Assembly: GCF_002933275.1 (NCBI RefSeq)
Contig: NZ_PSSX01000003.1
Coordinates: 248,001 to 312,000 of the forward strand
Origin: Marinobacter maroccanus
Lineage (GTDB): Bacteria > Pseudomonadota > Gammaproteobacteria > Pseudomonadales > Oleiphilaceae
DNA length: 64,000 nt
Reading direction: 5' to 3'
The notes under the pieces are model-generated. The model made no database searches. It was not told the origin of the DNA and was given only the letters and a program-made list of their open reading frames with translations. Position 1 is the stretch's first letter, and the number at the start of each line of letters is the position of its first letter. Positions 42,510-53,500 of the stretch are shown piece by piece. The translations under genes and the position numbers were made by a program.

Positions 42510-44225
42510 ATGGATATTCAACGCATCGTATTATTTGCCGGCCTGGCTATTGTCAGTTATCTGATGGTGCTTGCCTGGAATGAGGATTACCATCAGCAGC
42601 CGGAGACGGCTCAAGTCGCTGAATCTCAGCCTTCGCAGTCCTCCGGCAGCATGGGCAATTCAGACGATATGGTGCTTCCGGAAGATAATGCAGCTCAGGT
42701 GGACGGTGATGGCGAGTTCACGACGCCGGAAACGGGTCAGGCTGTCGTCAGTTCAACAGAAAACAACACCACGGTGAGCGATCAGTTCATCACTGTCCGC
42801 ACCGACGTCTACGACCTGCAGATTGATCGGGTCAGCGGTAACCTGGTAAGAGCACAGCTGCTTGACTACGACGACACCCTGAACAGCAAGGAGCCGCTGA
42901 CTCTCCTGAACAACACCCAGAACCGCCTGTACGTACTCGAAAGTGGTCTGATTGGTCGCGACGGTCCGGATAGCCGCAAGAACGGTTCTGCTCCCGTCTA
43001 CAGTGCAGATGCCGCGAGCTATGAGCTGGCTGAAGGTGACAACCAGCTTCAGGTAGATCTGACTTACACTACCGATAGCGGCGTACAGATCACCAAGCGT
43101 TACCAGTTCGAACGCAACAGTTATGAGATCGGCGTCAAGTATCTGGTTGAGAATCAGTCCAGTGATAACTGGCAGGCCAATTTCACCGGTAAAATCGTCC
43201 GTGACCAGTCTCCGGATCCGACCTCCCAGACCAGCATGGGGATCCAGGCGTTCCTAGGTCTGGTTATCAGCTCCCCGGAAGATCCCTACGAGAAGTTTGG
43301 TTTTGGCGACCTGCAGGAAACCCAGATCAACCAGTCCGTTACCAACGGCTGGCTGGCTTTCCTCCAGCATTACTTCCTGTCCGCCTGGGTTCCCGAGCAC
43401 GACATCCCGGCCCGGTACCAGACCACACAGCGTGGCCAGAATTACGTCATGGGCTTTGTCTATCCTGCCACCACTGTGGCCCCGGGTGAGACCGCCGAAA
43501 TCGGTGCCCGGGCCTATGTCGGACCAAAGATCATTGATCGCCTGGAAGCCATGGCTCCGAATATGGATCGCACCGTTGATTTCGGTTGGCTGTTCTTTAT
43601 TTCCCTGCCGCTGTTCATCATTCTGGACTGGTTCCACAGCATTGTTGGCAACTGGGGTGTATCCATTATCCTGTTGACCGTTCTGGTCAAGGCAGTGTTC
43701 TTCCATCTGTCCGCCACCAGTTACAAATCCATGGCCAAGATGCGGGCGGTCGCCCCTCAGCTGACCCGGCTAAAAGAACTGTACGGTGACGATCGACAGC
43801 GCATGTCCCAGGAAATGATGGCGCTGTACAAGCGGGAGAAAATCAATCCGCTCGGTGGTTGTCTTCCCATCCTGGTGCAGATGCCCGTTTTCATCTCACT
43901 GTACTGGGTACTGTTTGAAAGTGTGCAGCTACGCCATGCGCCGTTCATGCTGTGGATTCAGGATCTGTCGGTCATGGACCCGTATTTCATCCTGCCGATC
44001 CTGATGGGCGCCAGCATGTTCCTGCAGATGAGTCTGAACCCGACTCCGCCGGACCCCATGCAAGCCAAGATCATGAAGATGATGCCGTTGATCTTCACCG
44101 TATTCTTCCTGTGGTTCCCGGCAGGTCTGGTTCTGTACTGGCTGGTGAACAACATTCTGTCCATTGCCCAGCAGTGGTACATTACCCGCAAGATCGAAGC
44201 AGAAATGGCCGGCAAGAAGCACTGA
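42510..44225 (+). CDS. yidC: Membrane protein insertase YidC
   Basis: This 571-residue inner-membrane protein inserts and folds membrane proteins alone or with SecYEG. An N-terminal membrane segment ([18 protein letters not shown]) is followed by a periplasmic domain to about residue 350. The C-terminal 60KD_IMP core ([25 protein letters not shown]-like [10 protein letters not shown]) ends in the basic [12 protein letters not shown]. Length is normal. The atp operon and yidD nearby fit its role. Confidence 0.96.
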   Translation: MDIQRIVLFAGLAIVSYLMVLAWNEDYHQQPETAQVAESQPSQSSGSMGNSDDMVLPEDNAAQVDGDGEFTTPETGQAVVSSTENNTTVSDQFITVRTDVYDLQIDRVSGNLVRAQLLDYDDTLNSKEPLTLLNNTQNRLYVLESGLIGRDGPDSRKNGSAPVYSADAASYELAEGDNQLQVDLTYTTDSGVQITKRYQFERNSYEIGVKYLVENQSSDNWQANFTGKIVRDQSPDPTSQTSMGIQAFLGLVISSPEDPYEKFGFGDLQETQINQSVTNGWLAFLQHYFLSAWVPEHDIPARYQTTQRGQNYVMGFVYPATTVAPGETAEIGARAYVGPKIIDRLEAMAPNMDRTVDFGWLFFISLPLFIILDWFHSIVGNWGVSIILLTVLVKAVFFHLSATSYKSMAKMRAVAPQLTRLKELYGDDRQRMSQEMMALYKREKINPLGGCLPILVQMPVFISLYWVLFESVQLRHAPFMLWIQDLSVMDPYFILPILMGASMFLQMSLNPTPPDPMQAKIMKMMPLIFTVFFLWFPAGLVLYWLVNNILSIAQQWYITRKIEAEMAGKKH

Positions 44226-44246
44226 CCGGTGCCCGAACCGACCCGG

Positions 44247-44277
44247 CAAAGGCTCCTGTGTGGAGCCTTTGTTGTTT
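44247..44277 (+). terminator. Hairpin with T-rich tail between yidC and mnmE
   Basis: CAAAGGCTCC (44247-44256) pairs with GGAGCCTTTG (44262-44271) and is followed by TTGTTTT. It can act as a terminator or as partial attenuation ahead of mnmE. Confidence 0.7.
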
Positions 44278-44295
44278 TCAGCCTGTGGAAAAAGC

Positions 44296-45666
44296 ATGAG
44301 CCAGAGTTCTGAAACCATCGCAGCCATAGCCACCGCACCCGGACAGGCCGGGGTCGGCATCGTTCGCGTGTCTGGCCCCAGGGCCCGGGCCATTGCCCAA
44401 CAGATGCTGGGGTTCGAGCCCAAACCCCGTTATGCCCATTACGGCCCGTTCCACGATAATCGGGGCGAGTTGATTGATGAGGGCATCGGGCTGTTTTTCC
44501 CCAACCCCCACTCCTTCACCGGTGAGGATGTGTTCGAGCTGCAGGGCCACGGCGGCACCGTGATTCTCGATCTTCTGCTTCGGGAGGTGTGCAGCCAGGG
44601 GGCAAGACTGGCCCGCCCCGGTGAGTTCTCTGAACGGGCCTTTCTGAACGACAAACTGGATCTGGCCCAGGCCGAGGCCATTGCCGATCTGATCGAGAGC
44701 AGCTCGGAGCAGGCTGCCCGTTGTGCCGTTCGTTCCATGCAGGGGGTATTCTCCCGACAGATCGAGGATCTGGTGGAGGCGGTGACTCACCTGCGGATCT
44801 ATGTTGAGGCGGCGATCGATTTTCCCGAGGAAGAGATTGATTTCCTGGCCGATGGCAAGGTGGCCAGTGATCTTCAGAATCTGCTGGACCGACTCGAGAA
44901 AATCCTGGCGGAAGCCCAGCAGGGGACCATTCTTCGGGACGGTATGAAAGTGGTCATTGGCGGCAGACCCAATGCTGGCAAATCCAGCCTGCTGAATGCC
45001 CTGGCCGGTCGCGAGGCGGCCATTGTTACGGCTATTGAAGGCACAACCCGGGACGTCCTCAGGGAACATATCCACATCGATGGTATGCCGCTGCACATCA
45101 TCGACACGGCCGGTCTCCGGGACAGTCCGGATGAAGTGGAACAGATCGGAATTGCCCGGGCCTGGGATGAAATCCGTCAGGCTGATCGCATCCTCCTGAT
45201 GGTGGATGCCACCACCACCGATAAAACCAGTCCCCATGAAATCTGGCCGGATTTCATTGATCAGTTACCGGCCAACGCCCCGGTGACGGTTATTCGCAAC
45301 AAGGTGGATTTGTCCGGTGAAACGGTAGGGATCAGCGCCGAAGACCATCAGAGTGCGCCGGTTATCCGTCTGGCGGCAAAGTCTGCCGAAGGTCTGGAGA
45401 TTCTCCGGGACCACCTGAAACAGTGCATGGGCTTTGCCAGCACTACCGAAGGCGGTTTCCTGGCCCGACGCCGGCACCTGGATGCCCTGGAGCGGGCCCA
45501 AGCCCTGTTGGTTCAGGGCCAGCGCCAGCTGGAAGGGTTCGGTGCCGGTGAGTTACTCGCTGAAGATCTGAGGGCGGCCCAGGATAGCCTGGGTGAGATC
45601 ACCGGGCACCTTACCCCGGATGAGCTTCTGGGCAAGATTTTCAGCAGCTTCTGTATCGGTAAATAA
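44296..45666 (+). CDS. mnmE: tRNA modification GTPase MnmE
   Basis: This 456-residue GTPase works with MnmG to add carboxymethylaminomethyl groups to U34 of certain tRNAs. It begins [19 protein letters not shown]. The G domain starts near residue 222 (GRPNAGKSS) with EGTTRD, DTAG and NKVD, and the C-terminus is the invariant CIGK. I start at the ATG at 44296, because the longer frame to 44164 runs through yidC and the terminator. In most relatives mnmG follows closely, but here it is 11 kb away. Confidence 0.96.
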   Translation: MSQSSETIAAIATAPGQAGVGIVRVSGPRARAIAQQMLGFEPKPRYAHYGPFHDNRGELIDEGIGLFFPNPHSFTGEDVFELQGHGGTVILDLLLREVCSQGARLARPGEFSERAFLNDKLDLAQAEAIADLIESSSEQAARCAVRSMQGVFSRQIEDLVEAVTHLRIYVEAAIDFPEEEIDFLADGKVASDLQNLLDRLEKILAEAQQGTILRDGMKVVIGGRPNAGKSSLLNALAGREAAIVTAIEGTTRDVLREHIHIDGMPLHIIDTAGLRDSPDEVEQIGIARAWDEIRQADRILLMVDATTTDKTSPHEIWPDFIDQLPANAPVTVIRNKVDLSGETVGISAEDHQSAPVIRLAAKSAEGLEILRDHLKQCMGFASTTEGGFLARRRHLDALERAQALLVQGQRQLEGFGAGELLAEDLRAAQDSLGEITGHLTPDELLGKIFSSFCIGK

Positions 45667-45668
45667 GG

Positions 45669-46604
45669 CTAACCGGTTTTCCGGCCTTCGTCTTCTGGAA
45701 CTGGCACCAGGGCCTCGGTGTTACTGCGATTGCCCAGGAAGTCCGGCCGTGGTTTGTTGCCGCAGAATGGGGCCTGAAGCTGGTTTTCCACACTGTTGTA
45801 GACGAAGAACAGATTGCTCCGCGGCCAGGGTGACATATTGGCGTTCGAGGCATGCAGGGTATTGCACTCGAAGATGATCAGCGAGCCGGCGGGTCCGGTG
45901 GGGGCCTTGATCCCGTATTCGTCCGCCATGGCGGCAAGGTCCCGATCGTTGGGAACGCCCAGTTCCTGTTTTTTCAGGGATGACTGGTAGTTGTCTTCCG
46001 GCGTGCGGCCAACGCAGGGCAGGAAGGTCTTGTGGGAGCCGGGAATCAGCATCAACGGGCCGTTGAAGGGCGTGTTGTCGGTGAGGGCGATGGAAAAGCT
46101 GACTGCCCGCATCCGGGGCATCCCGTCTTCGGCGTGCCAGGTTTCAAAATCGGAGTGCCAGTCAAACCCCTTGCCGTGGAAGCCGGGTTTGAAGTTGATT
46201 CGGGACTGGTGGATATACGCTTCACTGCCCAGAAGCTGGCGTACCATTGCCAGAATCTTCGGATCCCGGGTCAGCCGGTCGAATCGATCAGACAGTTCGT
46301 GAATGCCGAAAATCGAACGGATTTCCTGCTTGCCCGGCTCGGTAATGGTTCCTTCGGACCGCAGGATACTTTCATCATCTTCGTAACCCCGCAGATCCTC
46401 CCGGAACTGGCGAACGGTGGCCTGATCCAGAAAATTATTGAAGACAAGAAAGCCGTCGCGTTCATAGTGCGTCAGTTCGGTTTCACTCAGTGGTCCGTTG
46501 GTTCGATCCGAACCTTTGTTGTGCACCACAGGGTCCTGGCGCTCAAAGCTTTCAGTGGGACGTTCCAGGCGGGTGGGATAAAAGTCGTCAGCACGAGTTT
46601 CCAT
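45669..46604 (-). CDS. ectD: Ectoine hydroxylase
   Basis: This 311-residue iron(II)/2-oxoglutarate dioxygenase turns the osmolyte ectoine into 5-hydroxyectoine. The diagnostic segment FDWHSDFETWHAEDGMP places iron ligands at H150 and D152. The third ligand is H251 (NTLHASN), and R262 (RSNLF) should bind 2-oxoglutarate. AGGAGG stands seven bases before the ATG at 46604; the open frame begins earlier. No ectABC genes are near, so ectoine must be made from elsewhere or taken up. It is convergent with mnmE, two bases apart. Confidence 0.93.
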   Translation of the reverse strand: METRADDFYPTRLERPTESFERQDPVVHNKGSDRTNGPLSETELTHYERDGFLVFNNFLDQATVRQFREDLRGYEDDESILRSEGTITEPGKQEIRSIFGIHELSDRFDRLTRDPKILAMVRQLLGSEAYIHQSRINFKPGFHGKGFDWHSDFETWHAEDGMPRMRAVSFSIALTDNTPFNGPLMLIPGSHKTFLPCVGRTPEDNYQSSLKKQELGVPNDRDLAAMADEYGIKAPTGPAGSLIIFECNTLHASNANMSPWPRSNLFFVYNSVENQLQAPFCGNKPRPDFLGNRSNTEALVPVPEDEGRKTG

Positions 46605-46723
46605 ATTCGAACCTCCTTCTTTTATGCTCGAGATCAAAGCTTTTCTATTTAATTCAGTTAGTTAATAACTCCAGTGTGGAAATGCACCTGTGAAGTGGGG
46701 TCAGGCGGGCGTATTTCAAGGGC

Positions 46724-46749
46724 AAAAAAATCCCGGGCAAGGCCCGGGA
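46724..46749 (-). terminator. Intrinsic terminator of the acyl-CoA dehydrogenase gene
   Basis: TCCCGGGC (46731-46738) pairs with GCCCGGGA (46742-46749). On the minus strand it is followed by seven T (46730-46724). It lies 20 bases behind the stop at 46769. Confidence 0.88.
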
Positions 46750-46768
46750 CCAGGAGGGACCGGATAGC

Positions 46769-48589
46769 TTATCCGGTGAAGGCCAGATCATCGGCATCCA
46801 GTTGCATCAGGTTCTTGCTGGGGCTGAGCATGCTGGCAGCGTGGCTCTGGGCCCGGGGCAACAGGCGCTCAAAATAGAACTCGGTGGTTCCGAGCTTGGC
46901 CTGGTAGAAAGCAGCCGAATCCTCGCCACCGTTATCGAGTTTATCAACAGCTACGACGGCCTGGCGCAGCCAGATAAAGGCCATGGTGACGTAGCCGCTG
47001 TACATCAGGAAATCATAGGCCGCAGAGCTCACCACATCCCGGTCCTTGCGGGCCGCGAGCATGATCCGTACCGTCAACAGGTTCCACTGCCCGGTCAACT
47101 TGAGCAGCTCAAGCGCCCAGGGCCGCAGCCGTTTGTCGGTGAGATGCTTGCGGGCAAAATTGGCAATCTTCAGGGTGAATTCGCGGACCGCGCCACCCTT
47201 GGTCATTAGCAGAACCTTTCGACCCAGCAGATCCAGCGCCTGGATACCGGTGGTGCCCTCGTACAGGGTGGCGATGCGGGTATCCCGGACAATCTGCTCC
47301 ATACCATGTTCCCGGATGTAACCGTGGCCGCCAAAAACCTGTACCCCCAGGTTGGCCGCTTCGCAGCCGAGTTCGGTGAGAAAGCCCTTCAGAATCGGTG
47401 TCAGGAAGCCGAGCTTGTCGTCGTATTTGTCGGCCTTCTTATCGTCGCCTTCGGTGAATCCCTCCACCATGTGATCAGCCAGCCGGGCTGCGTAATACAG
47501 CATGGCGCGACCGCCCTCGGCGATGGCCTTCTGGGTCAGCAGCATCCGGCGCACATCGGCATGGTGAATCAGGCTGTCGGCCACCTGATCCGGTTCTTTC
47601 TTGCCGGAAAGTGCCCGCATGGAACGTCGATCCTTCGCATAGGCCAACGCCCACTGATAGGACAGCTCCGCCGGCCCGACACCCTGGATTGCGGTGCCGA
47701 TCCGGGCGGTGTTCATGAAGGTGAACATGCAGTTGAGGCCTTCGTTCTCGGGGCCGATCAGATAACCGGTGGCCCCGTCGAAATTCAGCACACAGGTGGC
47801 CGAGGCCTTGATGCCCATTTTCTTTTCCAGACTGCCGCAGACCACCGCGTTGCGCTCGCCCACGCCGCCCTGGCTGTCGGGCAGGAACTTGGGCACGATA
47901 AACAGGCTGATACCCCGGGTGCCTTTGGGGGCATCGGGCAGACGGGCCAGTACAATGTGGACGATGTTCTCGGTCAGGTCGTGGTCGCCGGAGGAGATGA
48001 AGATCTTGGTGCCGGTCAGTCGGTAACTGCCGTCGGCCTGGGGTTCGGCTCTGGTCTTCACCTGGCCCAGATCGGTGCCGCACTGGGGTTCAGTGAGGCA
48101 CATGGTGCCGGCCCAGCGGCCTTCGGTCAGTGGTGCAAGGTAGGTCTGTTTCTGATCCTCGGAACCGTGCAGGAAAATGGTGTTCATGGCGCCCAGGGAC
48201 AGACCCGGGTACATAGAGAAAGGCCAGTTGGCTGTGCCCATCATCTCCTGCTTCAGCAGTCCCATGGACGCAGGCAGGCCCTGGCCGCCGTATTCCTCGG
48301 GTGCGGAGAGCCCCTGCCAGCCACCCATGGCGTATTGCTGGTAGGCTTCCCGGTAACCGGCGGGTGTGGTCACTATACCGTTATCGAGGGTGCAGCCTTC
48401 CTCATCGCCGGAAAGGTAGAGAGGGCTCAGAACTTCCTCACAGAACTTTGCGCATTCGCTGAGAATCGCATCCACGATATCCGGTGTGGCGTTTTCACCG
48501 CTGGCCAGGGTGGCGTAATGGCCCGGGTAGTCGAACACCTCGTTTAGCAGAAACTTCATGTCGCGCAGGGGCGCCTTGTAAACCGGCAT
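46769..48589 (-). CDS. Acyl-CoA dehydrogenase (DmdC/FadE-like)
   Basis: This 606-residue flavoprotein oxidises an acyl-CoA to the enoyl-CoA. The N-terminal extension starting MPVYKAPLRDMKFLLNEV is typical of the long acyl-CoA dehydrogenase group that includes DmdC and several pseudomonad FadE enzymes. The central CLTEPQCGTDLG region and a GGHGYIREHGMEQ motif near the C-terminal third are clear. The start is at 48589, behind AGAGG; a frame to 48679 adds unrelated residues. The chain length of its substrate is unknown. Confidence 0.9.
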   Translation of the reverse strand: MPVYKAPLRDMKFLLNEVFDYPGHYATLASGENATPDIVDAILSECAKFCEEVLSPLYLSGDEEGCTLDNGIVTTPAGYREAYQQYAMGGWQGLSAPEEYGGQGLPASMGLLKQEMMGTANWPFSMYPGLSLGAMNTIFLHGSEDQKQTYLAPLTEGRWAGTMCLTEPQCGTDLGQVKTRAEPQADGSYRLTGTKIFISSGDHDLTENIVHIVLARLPDAPKGTRGISLFIVPKFLPDSQGGVGERNAVVCGSLEKKMGIKASATCVLNFDGATGYLIGPENEGLNCMFTFMNTARIGTAIQGVGPAELSYQWALAYAKDRRSMRALSGKKEPDQVADSLIHHADVRRMLLTQKAIAEGGRAMLYYAARLADHMVEGFTEGDDKKADKYDDKLGFLTPILKGFLTELGCEAANLGVQVFGGHGYIREHGMEQIVRDTRIATLYEGTTGIQALDLLGRKVLLMTKGGAVREFTLKIANFARKHLTDKRLRPWALELLKLTGQWNLLTVRIMLAARKDRDVVSSAAYDFLMYSGYVTMAFIWLRQAVVAVDKLDNGGEDSAAFYQAKLGTTEFYFERLLPRAQSHAASMLSPSKNLMQLDADDLAFTG

Positions 48590-48834
48590 AGCGGAATCCT
48601 CTGTGTCTTTCTCGGAATCGTCGGTGGGCAATCGCCGCCCAATACCTGTTGTTTTACGCCAATACCCGGGCACTGCCATTGACGAAAAGCGCCGGGCAGA
48701 CTGTCAGATTGGACAATTGGCCGAGATGACGTAACAGTCGCCGGCAACTCCTGGTGCTGATCGCTAAAGTCGGTTGCGACGTATTCCTTTACGCCGGAGG
48801 CCGTAAACAAACCCGTTCGGAGAGTGTAAAAGTC

Positions 48835-49395
48835 ATGCAAAGCCTGTTAACTGCGATATCGAAACGCCTGTCGACGCCTATACTCTGGATAGTGTCTTCG
48901 GCACTGCTGCTCAGCGGCTGTGCCAGCCCTTCGCTTGAGGATTACGCCGACCGCACACCGGAGCTGGTTCCGGAAGAGTTCTTCACTGGCGAACTTTCCG
49001 CACGGGGGGTGGTCAAGAATTTCTCCGGTGAGGTGATTCGTACCTTTGATGCCGACATCTCCGCATCATGGGATGATTCTGGTGTGGGTACCCTGGACGA
49101 GGTGTTCCGCTTCAATGACGGTGAGGTGCAGACCCGGGTCTGGACCTTGACTCCGTCCGAGGAGGGCTATCATGCCGACGCCGGTGATGTGGTTGAACCC
49201 GGAACCATGCGCTGGCGCGGTAACGCCATTCATATGAATTACGTCCTTCGCGTGGCCTATGGTGACGGTACCCTGGATGTACGGATGGATGACTGGATGT
49301 ACTTGATCACGCCTGACACGCTGATCAACCAGACCACCATGAGCAAGTGGGGAATCGATGTGGGCGAAGTGGTTCTGGTGATCCAGAAAAAGTAA
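48835..49395 (+). CDS. DUF3833 family lipoprotein
   Basis: This 186-residue protein has a lipoprotein signal with lipobox LLSGCAS, followed by a beta-rich domain (EEFFTGELSARGVVKNFSGEVI, MRWRGNAIHMNYVLRVA, VRMDDWMYLI) that matches DUF3833. It is probably anchored in the outer membrane. Divergent from the acyl-CoA dehydrogenase gene, it lies 39 bases upstream of the RND adaptor gene and is probably cotranscribed. The function is unknown. Confidence 0.8.
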   Translation: MQSLLTAISKRLSTPILWIVSSALLLSGCASPSLEDYADRTPELVPEEFFTGELSARGVVKNFSGEVIRTFDADISASWDDSGVGTLDEVFRFNDGEVQTRVWTLTPSEEGYHADAGDVVEPGTMRWRGNAIHMNYVLRVAYGDGTLDVRMDDWMYLITPDTLINQTTMSKWGIDVGEVVLVIQKK

Positions 49396-49434
49396 CAGAC
49401 GACTAACCGAGAACTGGAAGAATCTGGAAATCCT

Positions 49435-50529
49435 ATGTGGAAACAGTGGTTGATTGCGTTGGTGCTGGTGGCTGTGGCTATTGGCGGCGCTTTTATGTAT
49501 CAGAACCTGGACGACGGCGATGCCGCCCAGGGCGGTCGTGAGCGTCCCGCCAGCGCGGTCAACACCAGGCTTCCGCAGATGGAGACGGTGCGGGATGTCG
49601 TCAACGCCGTTGGCAGTCTGAAAGCCCTCAACGCGGTGGAACTGACTACGGAAGTCAGTGGCCGGGTGGTGCAACTGAATCTGGAAACCGGACGCCGGGT
49701 AGAGCAGGGCGAGGTTCTGTTGCGACTGGACGATCGCCAGGCCCGGGCGGACCTGCAGGTCATCGAGGCTCAACTGGCGGATGCGCGTCGACAGTATGAA
49801 AGGGCCCAGCGGTTGCGCTCCAACAACAGCATCTCCCAGTCCCAGGTGGATGAGCTGAGAACGGCTGTTGACGTGGCCGAGGCCCAGCGGCAGTCGGCGC
49901 GGGTCCGTCTGGAAAACCACCGGATTGAAGCGCCGTTTGCCGGTGTGGTCGGTCTGAGCGATATCAGTGTCGGAGCCTACATCACCGCAGGAACCTCGGT
50001 GACCACCCTGGATACCACCGACCGTATGGAGCTGGGTTTTTCCATACCAGAGCGTTTTCTGGGGCAGGTGAGTCGTGGACAACAGGTCCGCGGCGCATCG
50101 CCGGCCTACCCGGACCAGACGTTTTCTGGTCAGCTGGTGGAGCTGGGCTCCCGGGTGAGCGAGCTGAGCCGGTCGTTGCCGGTGCGGGCGTTGATCGACA
50201 ATCCGGACGGTCTGCTCCGCCCGGGACAGTTCATGTCTGCCACCCTGACGCTCCGGCAACGGGAAGCTTTGGTGATCCCGGAACAGGCGGTGATGATCCG
50301 TGGTGACGAACAATATGTGTTTGTGGCCGAAGACGGCGTCGCCCGGCGGGTTTCAGTCAACCTGGGGTCGCGCATGCCGGGTTTTGTGGAAGTGTCGAAG
50401 GGGTTGAGCCAGGAAGATCCGGTGATTGTGACCGGTCAGGACCGGCTCAGCAGCGGGGATCGGGTTCGGGTACTGGAAGACGACAAGGCCATTCCCGAGA
50501 ACCGTTTTATCACGGCCAGGGAGTCGTAA
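49435..50529 (+). CDS. RND efflux periplasmic adaptor (membrane fusion protein)
   Basis: This 364-residue adaptor links an inner-membrane RND pump to an outer-membrane channel. An N-terminal membrane anchor (WLIALVLVAVAIGGAFMY) is followed by a lipoyl-type domain (VVQLNLETGRRVEQGEVLLRLDD), an alpha-helical hairpin of about 60 residues (VIEAQLADARRQYERAQRL) and beta-barrel domains (IEAPFAGVVG, RALIDNPDGLLRPGQFM). It is cotranscribed with the pump, which begins three bases on. Confidence 0.92.
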   Translation: MWKQWLIALVLVAVAIGGAFMYQNLDDGDAAQGGRERPASAVNTRLPQMETVRDVVNAVGSLKALNAVELTTEVSGRVVQLNLETGRRVEQGEVLLRLDDRQARADLQVIEAQLADARRQYERAQRLRSNNSISQSQVDELRTAVDVAEAQRQSARVRLENHRIEAPFAGVVGLSDISVGAYITAGTSVTTLDTTDRMELGFSIPERFLGQVSRGQQVRGASPAYPDQTFSGQLVELGSRVSELSRSLPVRALIDNPDGLLRPGQFMSATLTLRQREALVIPEQAVMIRGDEQYVFVAEDGVARRVSVNLGSRMPGFVEVSKGLSQEDPVIVTGQDRLSSGDRVRVLEDDKAIPENRFITARES

Positions 50530-50532
50530 CCG

Positions 50533-53500
50533 GTGGTCCTTTCTGATGTCTCCATCAAGCGGCCGGTGTTCGCAACGGTTCTCAGTCTTCTGATCGTGGT
50601 GTTCGGGCTGGCAGCCCTGATGGGCCTGCCGGTGCGCGAATACCCGGATATTGACCCACCGGTTGTCTCCATTTCCACCGATTACACCGGCGCGGCAGCC
50701 GAGGTGGTGGATACCCAGATTACCCAGGTGATTGAGGGTGCCATCAGTGGCATCGAGGGCATTCGGTCCATCGAATCGTCTACCGAGCAGGGCGAATCCC
50801 GAACCAGCATCGAATTTACCACGGCCCGGGACGTGGATATTGCCGCCAATGATGTCCGTGATGCGGTGTCCCGGGTCGCCAACCAGCTGCCGGACGAAGC
50901 CGATCCGCCGGTGGTGAGGAAAGCGGATTCCGATGCTCGCCCCATGATGTGGGTCACCCTGCGCAGTGATGTCTGGGACAGTGCCGAGCTCAGTGACTTC
51001 GCCGACCGGGTTCTGGCGGACCGGCTGTCGGTGCTCGACGGTGTTGCCGACGTGCGTATCGGTGGCGAACGGCGTTATGCCATCCGGGTCTGGCTGGATC
51101 GCGAGCGGCTTGCCGCCCGGGATATCACCGTGGCAGAAGTGGAACGGGCCCTGCGCGCCAACAACGTGGAGTTGCCGGCCGGATCGGTGGATTCGTCTAC
51201 CCGCAACTTCACGGTTCGTGCCGAGGGTCGGCTGTCGAATGTGGAACAGTTTCGGGAACTGGTGATTCGCCGGGACGGCAATGACCTGTTGCGTCTCGGG
51301 GAAGTGGCCAATGTCCAGATGGGGGTGGAGTCGGATGTCAGCCGCCTGCGCGCGAACGGCCAGACCGCCATCGGCATGGGTGTTATCCGTCAGTCCAAGG
51401 CCAACACCGTCGCCGTTTCCGATGCGGTTCGCGCCGAGTTGGAAAAGATTCGCGAGACTCTGCCGCCGGAAGTCACCATCGCGGAAAGCTACGACGAATC
51501 CATTTTTATCCGGGCCTCGATCAAGGAAGTGGTAACGACGCTCGCCATCGCAGTGTCCCTGGTTATCCTGGTGATTTTCCTGTTCCTGCGGTCCTGGCGC
51601 GCCACCCTGATTCCTGCGGTGACCATTCCGGTTGCAGTGATTGGTGCGTTTATCGGCCTGGGTTTTCTCGGTTTCTCCATTAACGTGCTGACTCTGCTGG
51701 CGGTCATTCTGGCCATCGGCCTGGTTGTGGACGACGCCATCGTGATGCTGGAAAACATCCAGCGCCGGATTGATGAAGGTGAACCGCCATTGCTTGCCGC
51801 CTACCGGGGCGCAAAACAGGTTGCCTTTGCGGTGATTGCCACCACCCTGACCCTGGTAGCCGTGTTTGTGCCCATCTCGTTCATGGGCGGCAATATCGGC
51901 CGTCTGTTCGCGGAATTCGGGTTTACCCTGGCCGCGGCGGTGGTTTTTTCCAGCCTTGTTGCCCTGACGCTGGCACCGATGCTGTGCTCCAAGTGGCTCA
52001 GGCACAGCCCGGAATCGGCAGAGGGCCATCGTCTGTGGGCGGCCAGCGAGAAGGTCCTGAATGGCCTGACCAATGGTTACCGCAGGCTGTTGCAGTTTTC
52101 CCTGAGGCAGCCGGGACTGTTACTCGGCCTGGGTCTGGTGGGGCTGGTCATTGCCGCCGTGGTGTATCCCAAACTGCCCCAGGAACTGGCGCCGACTGAA
52201 GACCGCGCCGTAATCATCATGCCCACCAGTGCACCCCGTGGCTCCACGGTGGAATACACCGATCACTACGTCCGCCAGGTCGAAGAAACATTGCTTCCCT
52301 ATCTGGATGAGGGCATTGCCAACCGGTTGCTCGCCATCGTCGGGTTCCGCAATGAAGAGGACAACGCGTTCATGATCATGGGCCTGGTGCCCTGGGAAGA
52401 GCGCGACATCAAACAGCAGGAAGTGACCAGCGAAATTCGCAAGAAACTGGCCGACGTATCCGGCATCCGGACCGTGGCCGTGAATCCGCCGGGTCTGGGT
52501 CAGCGCGGGTTCAGCCAGGCGGTGGAGTTTGTGGTGGCGGGACCGGACTATGAGTCGGTGCAGGCCTGGAGCCAGGAAATCATGGAGCGGGCCAAGGAAA
52601 ACCCGAATCTTCAGAATCTGGATACCGACTTCGAGCTGACCCGACCGGAGCTGCGAGTCAATATCGACCGGGAGCGGGCGGCGGACCTGGATATCACCAT
52701 CGAGGACGTGGGGCTGACCCTGCAGACCATGCTGGCATCACGGCAGGTGACGACCTACATTGATCGGGGCCGGGAATACGATGTGATTATCCAGGCCGAA
52801 GACGCCAACCGGGCAACCCCGGAGGACCTGGGCCAGATTTTCCTGCGGCCCCGGGAAGGTGGCAATCTGATCCCGTTGCAGGCACTGGTCTCGGTGCAGG
52901 AAATTGGCGCCAACCCCGACCTCCGGCGTATCGACCGACTTCCCGCCGTGGTCATCAGTGCCTCCCTTGCTGATGGTTATGACCTTGGCTCGGCCCTGAC
53001 TTACCTGAACAATCTTGCTGTGGATAACCTGCCGCCGGAAGCCCGGGTCAGTTACAAGGGTCTGAGCCGGGAATTCCAGGAATCCTCGGCCGCCATCTAC
53101 GTTACGTTTGCGTTGGCCTTCGTCATCGTGTTCCTGGTGCTCGCGGCCCAGTTTGAAAGCTGGATCCATCCTCTGATCATCATGCTGTCGGTGCCGCTGG
53201 CAGTGACCGGCGCTCTGCTGGCGCTCTGGTGGACCGGAATCAGTCTCAACATATACAGCCAGATTGGCATCATAATGTTGCTGGGCTTGATGGCCAAGAA
53301 CGGGATACTGATCGTGGAGTTCGCCAATCAGCTCAGGGACAAAGGCTATGAGGTGCGTGAGGCCATACTCGAAGGCGCCTGCCTGCGCTTCCGGCCGGTA
53401 CTGATGACCACCATATCCACCATCTTTGGTGCGGTTCCCCTGGTCATTGCCACCGGCGCAGGAGCGGAAAGCCGTGCGGCCATTGGCATGGTGATTCTGG

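Noticed and set aside
50353..52029. 558-codon open frame opposite the RND pump genes
   Set aside because: Antisense shadow rich in His, Gln and Gly, which is typical of complements of GC-rich genes.
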